Source: Hyphomicrobiaceae bacterium (GTDB taxonomy: Bacteria > Pseudomonadota > Alphaproteobacteria > Rhizobiales > Hyphomicrobiaceae). From it: a stretch of 64,000 nt of DNA. Positions within the stretch are counted from its first letter, which is position 1, and each line of letters begins with the position of its first letter. The stretch spans positions 17,056 to 81,055 of the forward strand of contig WBUN01000019.1 of the NCBI GenBank assembly GCA_008933705.1, given 5' to 3'. Under the pieces are notes generated by a model. That model ran no database searches, was not told where the DNA came from, and saw only the letters and a list, made by a program, of their open reading frames with translations. Below, one piece after another: positions 8,550 to 15,659 of the stretch. Both the position numbers and the translations under genes were made by a program.

Positions 8550-9836
8550 ATGAGCACGATCGGCATTCTCGCAGGCGGCGGTCGGCTGCCGCTGATGATC
8601 GCCGAGAGCGTGACCGCGCGAGGCGGGCGCGTGCATATCGTCGCCATCGATGGGGAGGCCGACCGCGCGATCGACCGCTTCCCGCACACCTGGGTCAACT
8701 GGGGCCAGATCGGCCGCATGGTGGCCGCGCTGCGAAAGGCGGGCTGTCGCCAGATCGTCATCGCCGGCGGCGTCAAGCGGCCCGATCTGCGCAAGGTCAG
8801 GCCCGACATTGGTTTCTTCGCAAGCCTGCCGCGGCTGGTCGGCTTTCTGGCGGGCGGCGATGATTCCGTGCTGACCCGGGTCGTGCGCTTCTTCGAGCAG
8901 AAGGGGTTCGATGTACGGGGTGCGCACCAGGTGGCACCCGATCTCCTGGCCGGCGCCGGCAGGATGGGGAGTGTGGAGCTTTCCGAGCAGGGCCGCGCGG
9001 ACGCCAGGCTCGGCTTTGCGGTGCGGTCGGCGCTCGGGCCTCTCGATGCCGGGCAGGCGGTGGTCATCGCGCAGGGGCGCGTGCTCGCCGTCGAGGGCGC
9101 CGAGGGCACCGATGCGATGCTGCAGCGGGTGGCGGCATTGCCCGGCCGCAGCTTGGCGGCGGTGCGCTCCGGCGTGCTGGCCAAGGGTCCGAAGCCCGGC
9201 CAGGAGCTGCGGGTCGACATGCCGGCGATCGGGCCGCGCACCGTGGAGCGTGCCGCTGCCGTGCACCTGGAGGGCATAGCCGTGGAAGCAGATGCCGTCC
9301 TCATCCTGGACCGGGCCGATGCGCTCGAGGCGGCGGATGCATCGGGCTGCGCGATCGAAGGATTGATGGGAGGCGCTTGCACGCCCCGGCCCTCGAGCGA
9401 GGGCGCCCCGCTCGGCAAGTTGGTGCGGGTGATTGGCCGACACCGGCCGGGCCGGCGCGACGCGGCCGATATCGGCAAGGGGCTGGCCGTGTGCGCCAGC
9501 CTGGCGCCCTTTGCCACCGGCGGCGCCGTCGTCGTTTCGCGCGCCTACATTCTGGCCATCGAGGCCGGCGAGGGCGTGCCGGCCATGTTGGAGCGCGTCG
9601 GCGCGCTGCGGCAGTGGGGCCTCAAGGGCAAGCGGCGGGTCGGCGTTCTGGTTCGTCGCATCGACGCGGCGGGAGGCGATGGTCCCGATCTGCGCGCGCT
9701 GCTCGGCCTGGCTGCAGCCCAAGGCCTGGCCGGCGTTGCCGCGGTCGGGCCGGCCGCGGCCGTTGCCGCCTACGAGGGGGCGGCCCGGCTTGCCGACGAG
9801 CTCGGCCTGTTCGTGGTAACGTGCGACGCCGCATGA
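8550..9836 (+). CDS. lpxI: UDP-2,3-diacylglucosamine pyrophosphatase LpxI with duplicated C-terminal domain
   Basis: Hydrolyses UDP-2,3-diacylglucosamine to lipid X plus UMP; alphaproteobacteria use LpxI instead of LpxH. Residues 1-285 match a whole LpxI: N-terminal domain starting IGILAGGGRLPL, then the C-terminal domain with RVDMPAIGPRTVE. The Asp there, residue 223, corresponds to the catalytic Asp225 of the Caulobacter enzyme. The protein then continues to 428 residues, where known LpxI stops near 270-290. The extra part, about 305-428, resembles the C-terminal domain again (AVVVSRAYILAIEAGEGVPAMLERV against AVVIAQGRVLAVEGAEGTDAMLQRV) but lacks the D-x-P-x-IG motif. The stop overlaps the lpxB start (ATGA). 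Confidence 0.93.
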   Translation: MSTIGILAGGGRLPLMIAESVTARGGRVHIVAIDGEADRAIDRFPHTWVNWGQIGRMVAALRKAGCRQIVIAGGVKRPDLRKVRPDIGFFASLPRLVGFLAGGDDSVLTRVVRFFEQKGFDVRGAHQVAPDLLAGAGRMGSVELSEQGRADARLGFAVRSALGPLDAGQAVVIAQGRVLAVEGAEGTDAMLQRVAALPGRSLAAVRSGVLAKGPKPGQELRVDMPAIGPRTVERAAAVHLEGIAVEADAVLILDRADALEAADASGCAIEGLMGGACTPRPSSEGAPLGKLVRVIGRHRPGRRDAADIGKGLAVCASLAPFATGGAVVVSRAYILAIEAGEGVPAMLERVGALRQWGLKGKRRVGVLVRRIDAAGGDGPDLRALLGLAAAQGLAGVAAVGPAAAVAAYEGAARLADELGLFVVTCDAA

Positions 9837-11119
9837 GCGGCCTGGGAGGGGGAGGCTCCACGAAGGGGGGATTCGATCCGGCCATGAAAGAGCGAACCAT
9901 TCCGGCCGAGGGGCAGGATCTCCGGCTGTTCCTCGTCGCCGGCGAGCATTCGGGCGATGCGCTCGGAGGCAAGCTCATGGCCGCCCTCAACCTTCGCCGC
10001 CGCGGCCGCATTCGCTACCTGGGCGTCGGCGGGGCGGAGATGGCCGCGCAGGGCCTCGTTTCCCAGTTCCCCATCGACGATGTGGCGGTGATGGGCATCT
10101 CGGCCATCGTAGGCCGCCTGCCGAGGATCCTGCGCCGCGTCTACGGCACGGTGGCTGCCGCGGTCGTGGCGGAGCCCGATGCCGTCGTCATCATCGACAG
10201 CCCGGAATTCACCCATCCGATCGCCCGGCGCATCCGCGCCAAGCTGCCCGACACGCCCATCATCGACTATGTCTCGCCGAGCGTGTGGGCCTGGCGGCCG
10301 GGGCGTGCGCGCAAGATGCGGGAGTATGTCGATCACGTGCTGGCGCTGCTCCCCTTCGAGCCCGACGCGCACGCGCGCCTGGGCGGCCCGCCGTGCACCT
10401 ACGTGGGCCATCCGCTGATCGAGCGCGTGCCGTGGCTCGGCGCGCTCGACACGGGGCCGCTGGCCGAACGACTGGCGCTCCCCCCCGGTCGGTCGCTGTT
10501 GCTGGTTCTGCCGGGCAGCCGGCCGTCCGAGGTGAAGCGGCTCATGAAGCCGTTCGGCGAGGCGCTGACCCGCCTTATCGAGCGCGGGCGCAGCTTCGAG
10601 GTCGCCATCCCGGTCGTTCCATCGGTGCGGGCGCTTGTCGAGGAGCGGCTGCCCTCGTGGCCGGTGCGTCCGCATCTGCTCGAAGGCGAGGAGGACAAGT
10701 TTCGCGCCTTCAAGCTGGCGCGCGCGGCGCTGGCGGCGTCTGGCACCGTCACGCTGGAGCTGGCGCTGGCCGGAACGCCGATGGTCGTGGCCTACAAGGT
10801 CGATGCGGTGATGGCGCCGGCGCTGCGACTGATGATTACGGCTCCCTCGGCCGTGCTCGCCAATCTCGTGCTGGGCGAGAAGGTGTTTCCCGAGTTTCAT
10901 CAGGAAGACTGCACCGGGCTGAAGCTCGCCAATGCACTGGCGCCCCTGTTGGGCGAGAGCCCGGCCCGCGACCGGCAGCTCGCCGCGCTTGCGCGCGTCC
11001 CTGAGCGCTTGCGCCTGCCGAAGGGCACGCCGAGCGAGGCCGCCGCCGACATCGTGCTGCACTATGCCGAGAGCGGGCGCGGTTGGCCCCATCCGGAGCT
11101 CTTGAAGGCCGAGGCGTAA
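9833..11119 (+). CDS. lpxB: Lipid-A-disaccharide synthase
   Basis: Condenses lipid X with UDP-2,3-diacylglucosamine to the lipid A disaccharide; GT19 family, peripheral to the inner membrane. The core begins RLFLVAGEHSGDALGGKL and carries VIIDSPEFTHPIARRI, DYVSPSVWAWRPGRA and the donor-binding region LALAGTPMVVAYKVD. The chosen ATG overlaps the lpxI stop (ATGA) and gives 428 residues. A second in-frame ATG at 9884, behind GAAGGGGGG, gives 411 and is equally credible. It is the last gene of the envelope operon; the next genes are on the other strand. Confidence 0.95.
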   Translation: MSGLGGGGSTKGGFDPAMKERTIPAEGQDLRLFLVAGEHSGDALGGKLMAALNLRRRGRIRYLGVGGAEMAAQGLVSQFPIDDVAVMGISAIVGRLPRILRRVYGTVAAAVVAEPDAVVIIDSPEFTHPIARRIRAKLPDTPIIDYVSPSVWAWRPGRARKMREYVDHVLALLPFEPDAHARLGGPPCTYVGHPLIERVPWLGALDTGPLAERLALPPGRSLLLVLPGSRPSEVKRLMKPFGEALTRLIERGRSFEVAIPVVPSVRALVEERLPSWPVRPHLLEGEEDKFRAFKLARAALAASGTVTLELALAGTPMVVAYKVDAVMAPALRLMITAPSAVLANLVLGEKVFPEFHQEDCTGLKLANALAPLLGESPARDRQLAALARVPERLRLPKGTPSEAAADIVLHYAESGRGWPHPELLKAEA

Positions 11120-11145
11120 ATGGGGTCGCCCGCCTTGCCATGCTG

Positions 11146-11598
11146 CTAAGTCGCCAGGCCGAGCGACCGGGCGAGGCCTTGCAGGATCATCGTCCAGCCG
11201 GCCTCGGTGCGGGCTGCAAACTCGGCCCATTTCGCATCCATCTCATGCGTCAAGATGAGCTCGCATCCGGCCGCGAGCGCGACGATGTCGACGCTGACGC
11301 GGCTGGCATCGGCCGTGGCTTTGCCCACGTAGAACGTGAAGACGAGGCGCCGCGGCCGGTCGATCTCGAGATACTCGCCGATGTGCTCGACGTCCACGCC
11401 GTCGCGCCGGTCGGTGAAGCTGAAGCTGCCGCCGACGCGGGGATCGATCTCGGCCTTCACCATCCGGCCCGTGGCCGTGGCGAACAGCCATTTGCCGGCC
11501 ATGGCGGGATCGAGCCAGGCATCGAACACGCGCTCGGCCGAGGCCTCGAAGCGGCGGGTGATGCGGACGATGATGGGTGGGCTGTCGCTCATGGGCAT
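11146..11598 (-). CDS. SRPBCC (AHSA1-like) domain protein
   Basis: Small helix-grip-fold protein (150 residues) of the Aha1/START-like group, which binds hydrophobic ligands. It shows the family outline: ITRRFEASAERVFDAWLDPAMAGKW near the start, IDPRVGGSFSF in the middle and a C-terminal helix (EAGWTMILQGLARSL). A GAGGAAG ribosome-binding site precedes the ATG. It lies downstream of an ArsR regulator gene, a very common pairing in which the regulator controls the SRPBCC gene. The ligand is unknown. A remnant of another SRPBCC gene lies between them. Confidence 0.88.
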   Translation of the reverse strand: MPMSDSPPIIVRITRRFEASAERVFDAWLDPAMAGKWLFATATGRMVKAEIDPRVGGSFSFTDRRDGVDVEHIGEYLEIDRPRRLVFTFYVGKATADASRVSVDIVALAAGCELILTHEMDAKWAEFAARTEAGWTMILQGLARSLGLAT

Positions 11599-11639
11599 GG
11601 CACTTCCTCAAGCGGGACGTTTGCTCACGCAACGATGCG

Positions 11640-11711
11640 CTACAGCAGCGCATCGTATTCCTTCTCCAGCCGGACGGTCCCGGGCTCGGTGGAGACGGCA
11701 GGCTGGGTCAT
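11640..11711 (-). pseudogene. Remnant 5' end of an SRPBCC gene (23 codons), or a tiny ORF coupled to arsR
   Basis: An ATG overlaps the arsR stop (ATGA) and is preceded by AAAAGGAGAAAGCG, the strongest ribosome-binding site of this neighbourhood. It opens a 23-codon frame beginning MTQPAVSTEPG and ending RLEKEYDALL before a stop. Those residues look like the first strand of an SRPBCC protein (compare IVRITRRFEAS at the start of the intact neighbour). The likely history is deletion of the body of a first SRPBCC gene that followed arsR. A functional short peptide cannot be excluded. Confidence 0.45.
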
Positions 11712-12064
11712 CGCTTTCTCCTTTTGACATGGGCGGCATCAGCGCTCCGCAACGCATGATCAAGTGCATCGAGACGGTCGCTCCAGAAGCGCGTGTAGTA
11801 GCGCAGCCATTCGTCGGCGGCGGCGAGGGGAGCGGCCTCGAGCCGGCACAGGTGCAGGCGGCCTTCGACCCTGCGGCGCACGAGGCCCGCCGTCTCGAGA
11901 GCCTTCACGTGCTTGGAGGCGCCCGCGAACGTCATGCGAAATGGCGTTGCCAGCTCGCTGATGCTGCGCTCTCCGCCGGCCAGGCTGCGGAGCATCTGCC
12001 GGCGCGTCGGGTCGGAGAGCGCATGGAAGACGGCATCGAGCGAATGGGTCTGTCCTTCAACCAT
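11708..12064 (-). CDS. ArsR-family transcriptional regulator
   Basis: Winged-helix repressor of 118 residues. The start MVEGQTHSLDAVFHALSDPTRRQMLRSLAGGE, the recognition helix region ISELATPFRMTFAGASKHVKALETAGLV and the wing RRRVEGR are typical of the SRPBCC-linked ArsR group (not a metal sensor, since no CxC motif is visible). The ATG at 12064 lies inside a palindromic operator, and there is no clear ribosome-binding site, so the mRNA may be leaderless. A TTG further upstream would extend the frame but is unlikely. It probably represses itself and the downstream SRPBCC gene. Confidence 0.9.
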   Translation of the reverse strand: MVEGQTHSLDAVFHALSDPTRRQMLRSLAGGERSISELATPFRMTFAGASKHVKALETAGLVRRRVEGRLHLCRLEAAPLAAADEWLRYYTRFWSDRLDALDHALRSADAAHVKRRKR

Positions 12065-12073
12065 GTGGTTGAA
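12056..12073. promoter_or_regulatory. ArsR operator 1 (overlaps the start codon)
   Basis: TTCAACCATGTGGTTGAA is an 18-bp perfect palindrome apart from the central two bases. The CAT in it is the reverse complement of the arsR start codon. It has the CAACCA-TGGTTG form expected for ArsR regulators paired with SRPBCC genes. Confidence 0.75.
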
Positions 12074-12097
12074 TATAAGCCCGACCGGATGCAATCG

Positions 12098-12113
12098 TCA
12101 ACCATTCGGTTGA
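12098..12113. promoter_or_regulatory. ArsR operator 2
   Basis: TCAACCATTCGGTTGA is a 6-bp inverted pair around ATTC and repeats the core of operator 1. The centres are 41 bp apart, close to four helical turns, and the gap would hold the arsR promoter. Confidence 0.65.
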
Positions 12114-12194
12114 AGAATGCCGAGGGGCTTGTCTTGCCGGCGAGGCGGAAGTAGAGCGAGACTTGATACTCGCCCCATGAGTCGGGAAAGGCCC

Positions 12195-12506
12195 ATGCGC
12201 ACGACTTCGCTGATGTCCGCAGCAGCTCTGACGATCGCCTTCGCGCTCACGAGCGCTCCGGCCGAAGCCAAGGTCTGCAAGGATGTCGTGACGGCGAAGG
12301 CGCGCTCGGCCGCCCAGCTCAGCGATGCATCGCGGGAGCGGCGCGCGCGCGAGAATGCCATCGCCAATTGGAAGAAGCGGGCGCGCGACACCTACGGCTG
12401 GCGCTACAGCTTCTGGCGCAGCGCCGAGGAGAAGAAGATCGACTGCGGCGGCGGCGCCAGCGCCAAGCACTGCACGGTGAGCGCCAAGCCCTGCAAGCTG
12501 ATCTAG
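12195..12506 (+). CDS. Small exported Cys-containing protein, paralogue of 60574-60921
   Basis: 103 residues with an N-terminal signal peptide (MRTTSLMSAAALTIAFALTSAPAEA). The mature part contains ARENAIANWKKRARDTYGWRY, then EEKKIDCGGG, and ends CTVSAKPCKLI. The pattern A-I-x-x-W, Y-G-x-x-W/Y, E-K-K, C-x-G, C-x-x-S-A-x-P-C recurs in the protein at 60574-60921. The four cysteines after the signal, including one near its start, may form disulfides in the periplasm. The start follows GGGAAAGG; an upstream ATG at 12177 is possible. Function is unknown. Confidence 0.75.
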   Translation: MRTTSLMSAAALTIAFALTSAPAEAKVCKDVVTAKARSAAQLSDASRERRARENAIANWKKRARDTYGWRYSFWRSAEEKKIDCGGGASAKHCTVSAKPCKLI

Positions 12507-12578
12507 GGTTCCGATCCCGAGGTTCGCCGAAGTCTGCCGCAGGGGTTGGCAGCAAACTCCGGAATCAAGAGGGACACC
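12506..12578. repeat. Dispersed repeat with GTGTCCC-type ends, copy 1
   Basis: Read on the minus strand, this 73-bp segment aligns with 36407-36480: both run GTGTCCC, then TTGATTYCGRAG, then CGGCAGACYTCGGCGAAC or a close variant, and end in a partial inverted copy of the beginning. It starts right at the stop codon of the exported protein upstream. Confidence 0.6.
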
Positions 12579-12919
12579 AGCTCCATCGTGCCGCTCGTGT
12601 GATTGAGGTCGAGAAGTTCGATCCAAGCAGGCCGCGGACACCGGCGAGTTCCTTGATCATCACACCAGGGTCCTTCCGTGAAGGTGGAATGGCCTGCGCC
12701 GTACGCCAGTCGTCATCCCGGAATTTCGCGCCAGCGAAATGTCGAAGGACGGCTGTGGGGCACCGCTGCGGCCGCGTGGTTCGACAGGCTCTCTACGGGG
12801 GACACGGGTGTGCTCGCAGCCCCTGGGTCCCGGCGCTTCGGCCGGGGTGGCGGCGGAAGGACCGGCGTTCCATCTCGATCGGATGGTCTCCAGGCGAACG
12901 ACAGCGAGAACTCGAGCTC
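12579..12919. other. Gene-free stretch with degenerate dispersed repeats
   Basis: No credible gene on either strand. The region holds GTCATCCCGGAATTTCG (12711-12727) and GTGGTTCGACAGGCT (12776-12790). These resemble fragments of the repeats at 17708-17812 and 63487-64000 respectively. A further palindromic stretch, GGTCCCGGCGCTTCGGCCGG, lies near 12826-12845. It looks like a sink for short mobile-style repeats between two convergent genes. Confidence 0.6.
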
Positions 12920-13963
12920 TCACGCGTTGCCGCGATCCTCGCGCCACACGCCGATCTTCTCCTGCACCGGGCGGTCTGAGAAGCTGAACAGCACGCTCTC
13001 CTCGGCGGCTTCGTGCACGATGGGATGCCAGCTTGGCACGACGAAGATGTCCTTCGGGCCCCAGGCGAGCGTCTGATCGCCCACACGCGTGCGTCCGCGT
13101 CCTTCGGCGACCGCGAATACGGTGGCATCGGTGGCGCGATAGCGGCTGGTGCTGAACCCCTTGGGCAGCAGTTGAATGAAGGTGCCCATGGTCGGCATGG
13201 CATGGTCGCCCGTAACCGGGTTCGTGTAGCGCATCTTGATGCCGTGGCAGGGATCATGGTTGCCGGCCGTTGCAAGCTGGTGCAAGGCCTCGCGCGTGCG
13301 CGCGTACGGGTAGTTGAAAATGGGCGAGGTGGCGCCGCGCCCATGGTAGTCGATGGGCAGGAGATTGGCGCCGTAGCGGGCGCTGGAGTCGCCCGCCGGC
13401 TTGGCGATCGGCTGCTCGTCCCGATCGAGGCGCTCGACGAACGAGGCATCGAGGAACTGGATCAGCGGGATGTCCAGCCCGTCGAGCCAGAAGATCGGCT
13501 GATCGGTCTCGTTGCCGTGGTCGTGCCAGGTCATGATGGGGGTGATGATGAAGTCACCGGGCGACATCCTGGTGCGCTCGCCGTCGACGCTGGTGTGGGC
13601 GCCCTGGCCTTCGAGCACGAAGCGCAGCGCCGACTGGGAGTGGCGGTGCGCAGGGGCGACCTCGTGCGGCATGACGAGCTGCACGCCGGCATAGAGAGAC
13701 GTGGTGATCTTGGATTGCCCGCGCAGCCCGGGATTCTCCAGCACAAGCACGCGCCGCTCGGCCTCCTTGGCAGTGATGAGCTTGCCGGCCTCGATCATGG
13801 CCGCGTGGATCTCATCGAAGCGCCACAATGCCGGCACGCACGGGCTCTTGGGCTCCGGCGTGATGAGGTCGCCCATGACGGTCCACAGCGCCGTCATGTT
13901 CTGCTTGTCGATGCGATTGTAGAAGGCCCGCCGCTCCGGTGTCTCGATCGGGGCTTGCTCCAT
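12920..13963 (-). CDS. Gentisate 1,2-dioxygenase-like cupin dioxygenase
   Basis: Ring-cleaving Fe(II) dioxygenase of the bicupin gentisate/1-hydroxy-2-naphthoate family (347 residues; the family is usually ~340-380). The N-terminal cupin has PAHRHSQSALRFVLEGQG with the His-x-His iron ligands, followed by MSPGDFIITPIMTWHDHG with the third His. A second, degenerate cupin follows (LPKGFSTSRYRATDATVF, WGPKDIFVVPSWHPIVHEA). The ATG follows an AGGAGG and a closer GGTGGAG. No maleylpyruvate isomerase or fumarylpyruvate hydrolase is adjacent, so the exact substrate (gentisate, salicylate or hydroxynaphthoate) is open. Confidence 0.88.
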   Translation of the reverse strand: MEQAPIETPERRAFYNRIDKQNMTALWTVMGDLITPEPKSPCVPALWRFDEIHAAMIEAGKLITAKEAERRVLVLENPGLRGQSKITTSLYAGVQLVMPHEVAPAHRHSQSALRFVLEGQGAHTSVDGERTRMSPGDFIITPIMTWHDHGNETDQPIFWLDGLDIPLIQFLDASFVERLDRDEQPIAKPAGDSSARYGANLLPIDYHGRGATSPIFNYPYARTREALHQLATAGNHDPCHGIKMRYTNPVTGDHAMPTMGTFIQLLPKGFSTSRYRATDATVFAVAEGRGRTRVGDQTLAWGPKDIFVVPSWHPIVHEAAEESVLFSFSDRPVQEKIGVWREDRGNA

Positions 13964-14077
13964 GGTCTCCACCTGCCTCCTGCTGCCGCCCACGCTTTGC
14001 CGGGGCGAGCCGTTTCCTCGGCACCCACCCTAGCTCTGTGATCGGCGGCGGTCCATGTGGAGGCGGCAGGGCCGGCG

Positions 14078-15511
14078 CTACTCGCAGAAGGCGCTGCGCT
14101 TGCGGGCGGCCATGTCGAAATGGAAGTGGTCGCGGTGGGCTTCGTTGGCTTCGGGGCCCAGGACCGTGCCGAACACGCCGCACGCGCCCTTGTGCAGGCG
14201 ACGCAGGAAGGCTGCTTCGGCTGATTTCTCGACCTCGGCGGAGGGAGCGCTCGGCGGGATGGGGATGGCGCGGTCCGAGACGCCGCGACCAAGCCTCTGC
14301 AACTCGGAGGTCTTGATGGTGCCCTTTTCGCTGTCACGCCCGCGGCGGCGGTCGGAGGCCTTCTCGGCGATGGTGCTGCGCCTGCGCGGCGGCTCGATCT
14401 TGGGTGTGGCCAGCCTGGCGTCACGCGCTTGCGCGGCGGCAATGCGCTGAGCCTCGCGCCGGTCGCGCTCGGTCGGACCCCAGTAGCGCGCGACATCTAT
14501 GGTGCGGCCGTCCGCCGTGATGAACCCGGCAATGTCGATGGCATTGGCAAGCGCATGCTCGCTCAACCGGTCGGCGTACTTGAGGCTGCCGTTGCGGTTG
14601 CGGCACATGTAGCCCGACGCGCTGCGCAGGCGCACGATGTGGCTGCCGAGTGCATCCTGCGCCGCCGGCTGCAAGGTCTTCTCGACCCAGTTGTGCAGTC
14701 CGACGACCATGGCGCAGTTGACCATGGCCGGTGGATTGATCTCGACGCGGTTGGCACCAGAGCCGACGCGCTTCAACATGATCGGCGCCGGTGCGCCGCA
14801 CTGCTCCTGCTTCACGGGTGCGGCCACCTCCACATCGGCGGCAATGGGGCCGAGCAGCCTTATGCAGTCGCGCAGCGCGGCGATGATCTCGGCCTCCGAC
14901 CAGACATCGGGCTTCGGCGGCTCCGCCTGTGCGGTCTCGGGCTTGCTCTCGACAGGTGGAGCCGGCACCGGCGGCTGGATTGCCGCGATGGCTGACGGCT
15001 CCCGCATGGGCCTGCGCCGGCCCAGCAGGCGCTCCCGGCCGTTGTGGCGACGGCGGTCGGCCCTCGGCGGCTCACCCTGCGGACTGTCGTCCTTGAGGTC
15101 TGGCGGCTTGGCGTCCGGCGGTGCGGCCATGGCGATGGCGGATGCGGTGCGGTCGGGCTTGCGCCTATCCTCGGCCCGCTCCTGCCGGCTGCGGCTGCGG
15201 CTGCGCCGGGCGGCGACGTGGAAGGGGCTTGTTGCGTAGGTGGGGTCCTCGCCCGGCTCCTCGAGGCTCGCGCCCTTGCCCAGCGGCACGGCCTTTGAAC
15301 GGACGACCTCGATCGGGGGTGCGGGCGCCGTCCGTATGTCAGCCGCCAGCACATGGTTCTGCTTCGGCTCCGAGGCACCGATCTTGGAAGCTGCCACCTC
15401 GGGCAGCAGGGGCATGATCGCAATGCCGAGGACGGCGGCGATGGACAGCTTGGTTGAGACGGAGGCAGCGGATCTGGCTACGACCGCAGCAAGCTTCGAC
15501 GTGTTGGGCAT
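14078..15511 (-). CDS. Extensin-like family protein, exported
   Basis: A 477-residue protein with an N-terminal hydrophobic leader, about 180 residues of proline/arginine-rich low-complexity linker, and a C-terminal extensin-like domain. That domain shows INPPAMVNCAMVVGLHNWVE, YMCRNRN, LSEHALANAIDIAGF and, at the end, ACGVFGTVLGPEANEAHRDHFHFDMAAR. The Glu-His, Asp and HxDHFHxD residues have the layout of a peptidoglycan-type metallopeptidase fold, so a cell-wall role is plausible but unproven. Between LSEHA and ACGVF lies an unusual ~100-residue Arg-rich insertion. An upstream in-frame ATG at 15553 is an alternative start. Confidence 0.85.
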   Translation of the reverse strand: MPNTSKLAAVVARSAASVSTKLSIAAVLGIAIMPLLPEVAASKIGASEPKQNHVLAADIRTAPAPPIEVVRSKAVPLGKGASLEEPGEDPTYATSPFHVAARRSRSRSRQERAEDRRKPDRTASAIAMAAPPDAKPPDLKDDSPQGEPPRADRRRHNGRERLLGRRRPMREPSAIAAIQPPVPAPPVESKPETAQAEPPKPDVWSEAEIIAALRDCIRLLGPIAADVEVAAPVKQEQCGAPAPIMLKRVGSGANRVEINPPAMVNCAMVVGLHNWVEKTLQPAAQDALGSHIVRLRSASGYMCRNRNGSLKYADRLSEHALANAIDIAGFITADGRTIDVARYWGPTERDRREAQRIAAAQARDARLATPKIEPPRRRSTIAEKASDRRRGRDSEKGTIKTSELQRLGRGVSDRAIPIPPSAPSAEVEKSAEAAFLRRLHKGACGVFGTVLGPEANEAHRDHFHFDMAARKRSAFCE

Positions 15512-15659
15512 GCGCTGCCGAACCGCTCCATACCGCAAGAATTGCTCTGGCATCGACTATGGATGCCAGTTGTGGTCGAACGATGGTAGCGTGGGCTTGG
15601 CCGCACGCATCGATGGCTGGCCCACCCTGAAAATCCGACCAAGGAGCAGGCGCGAGCCG

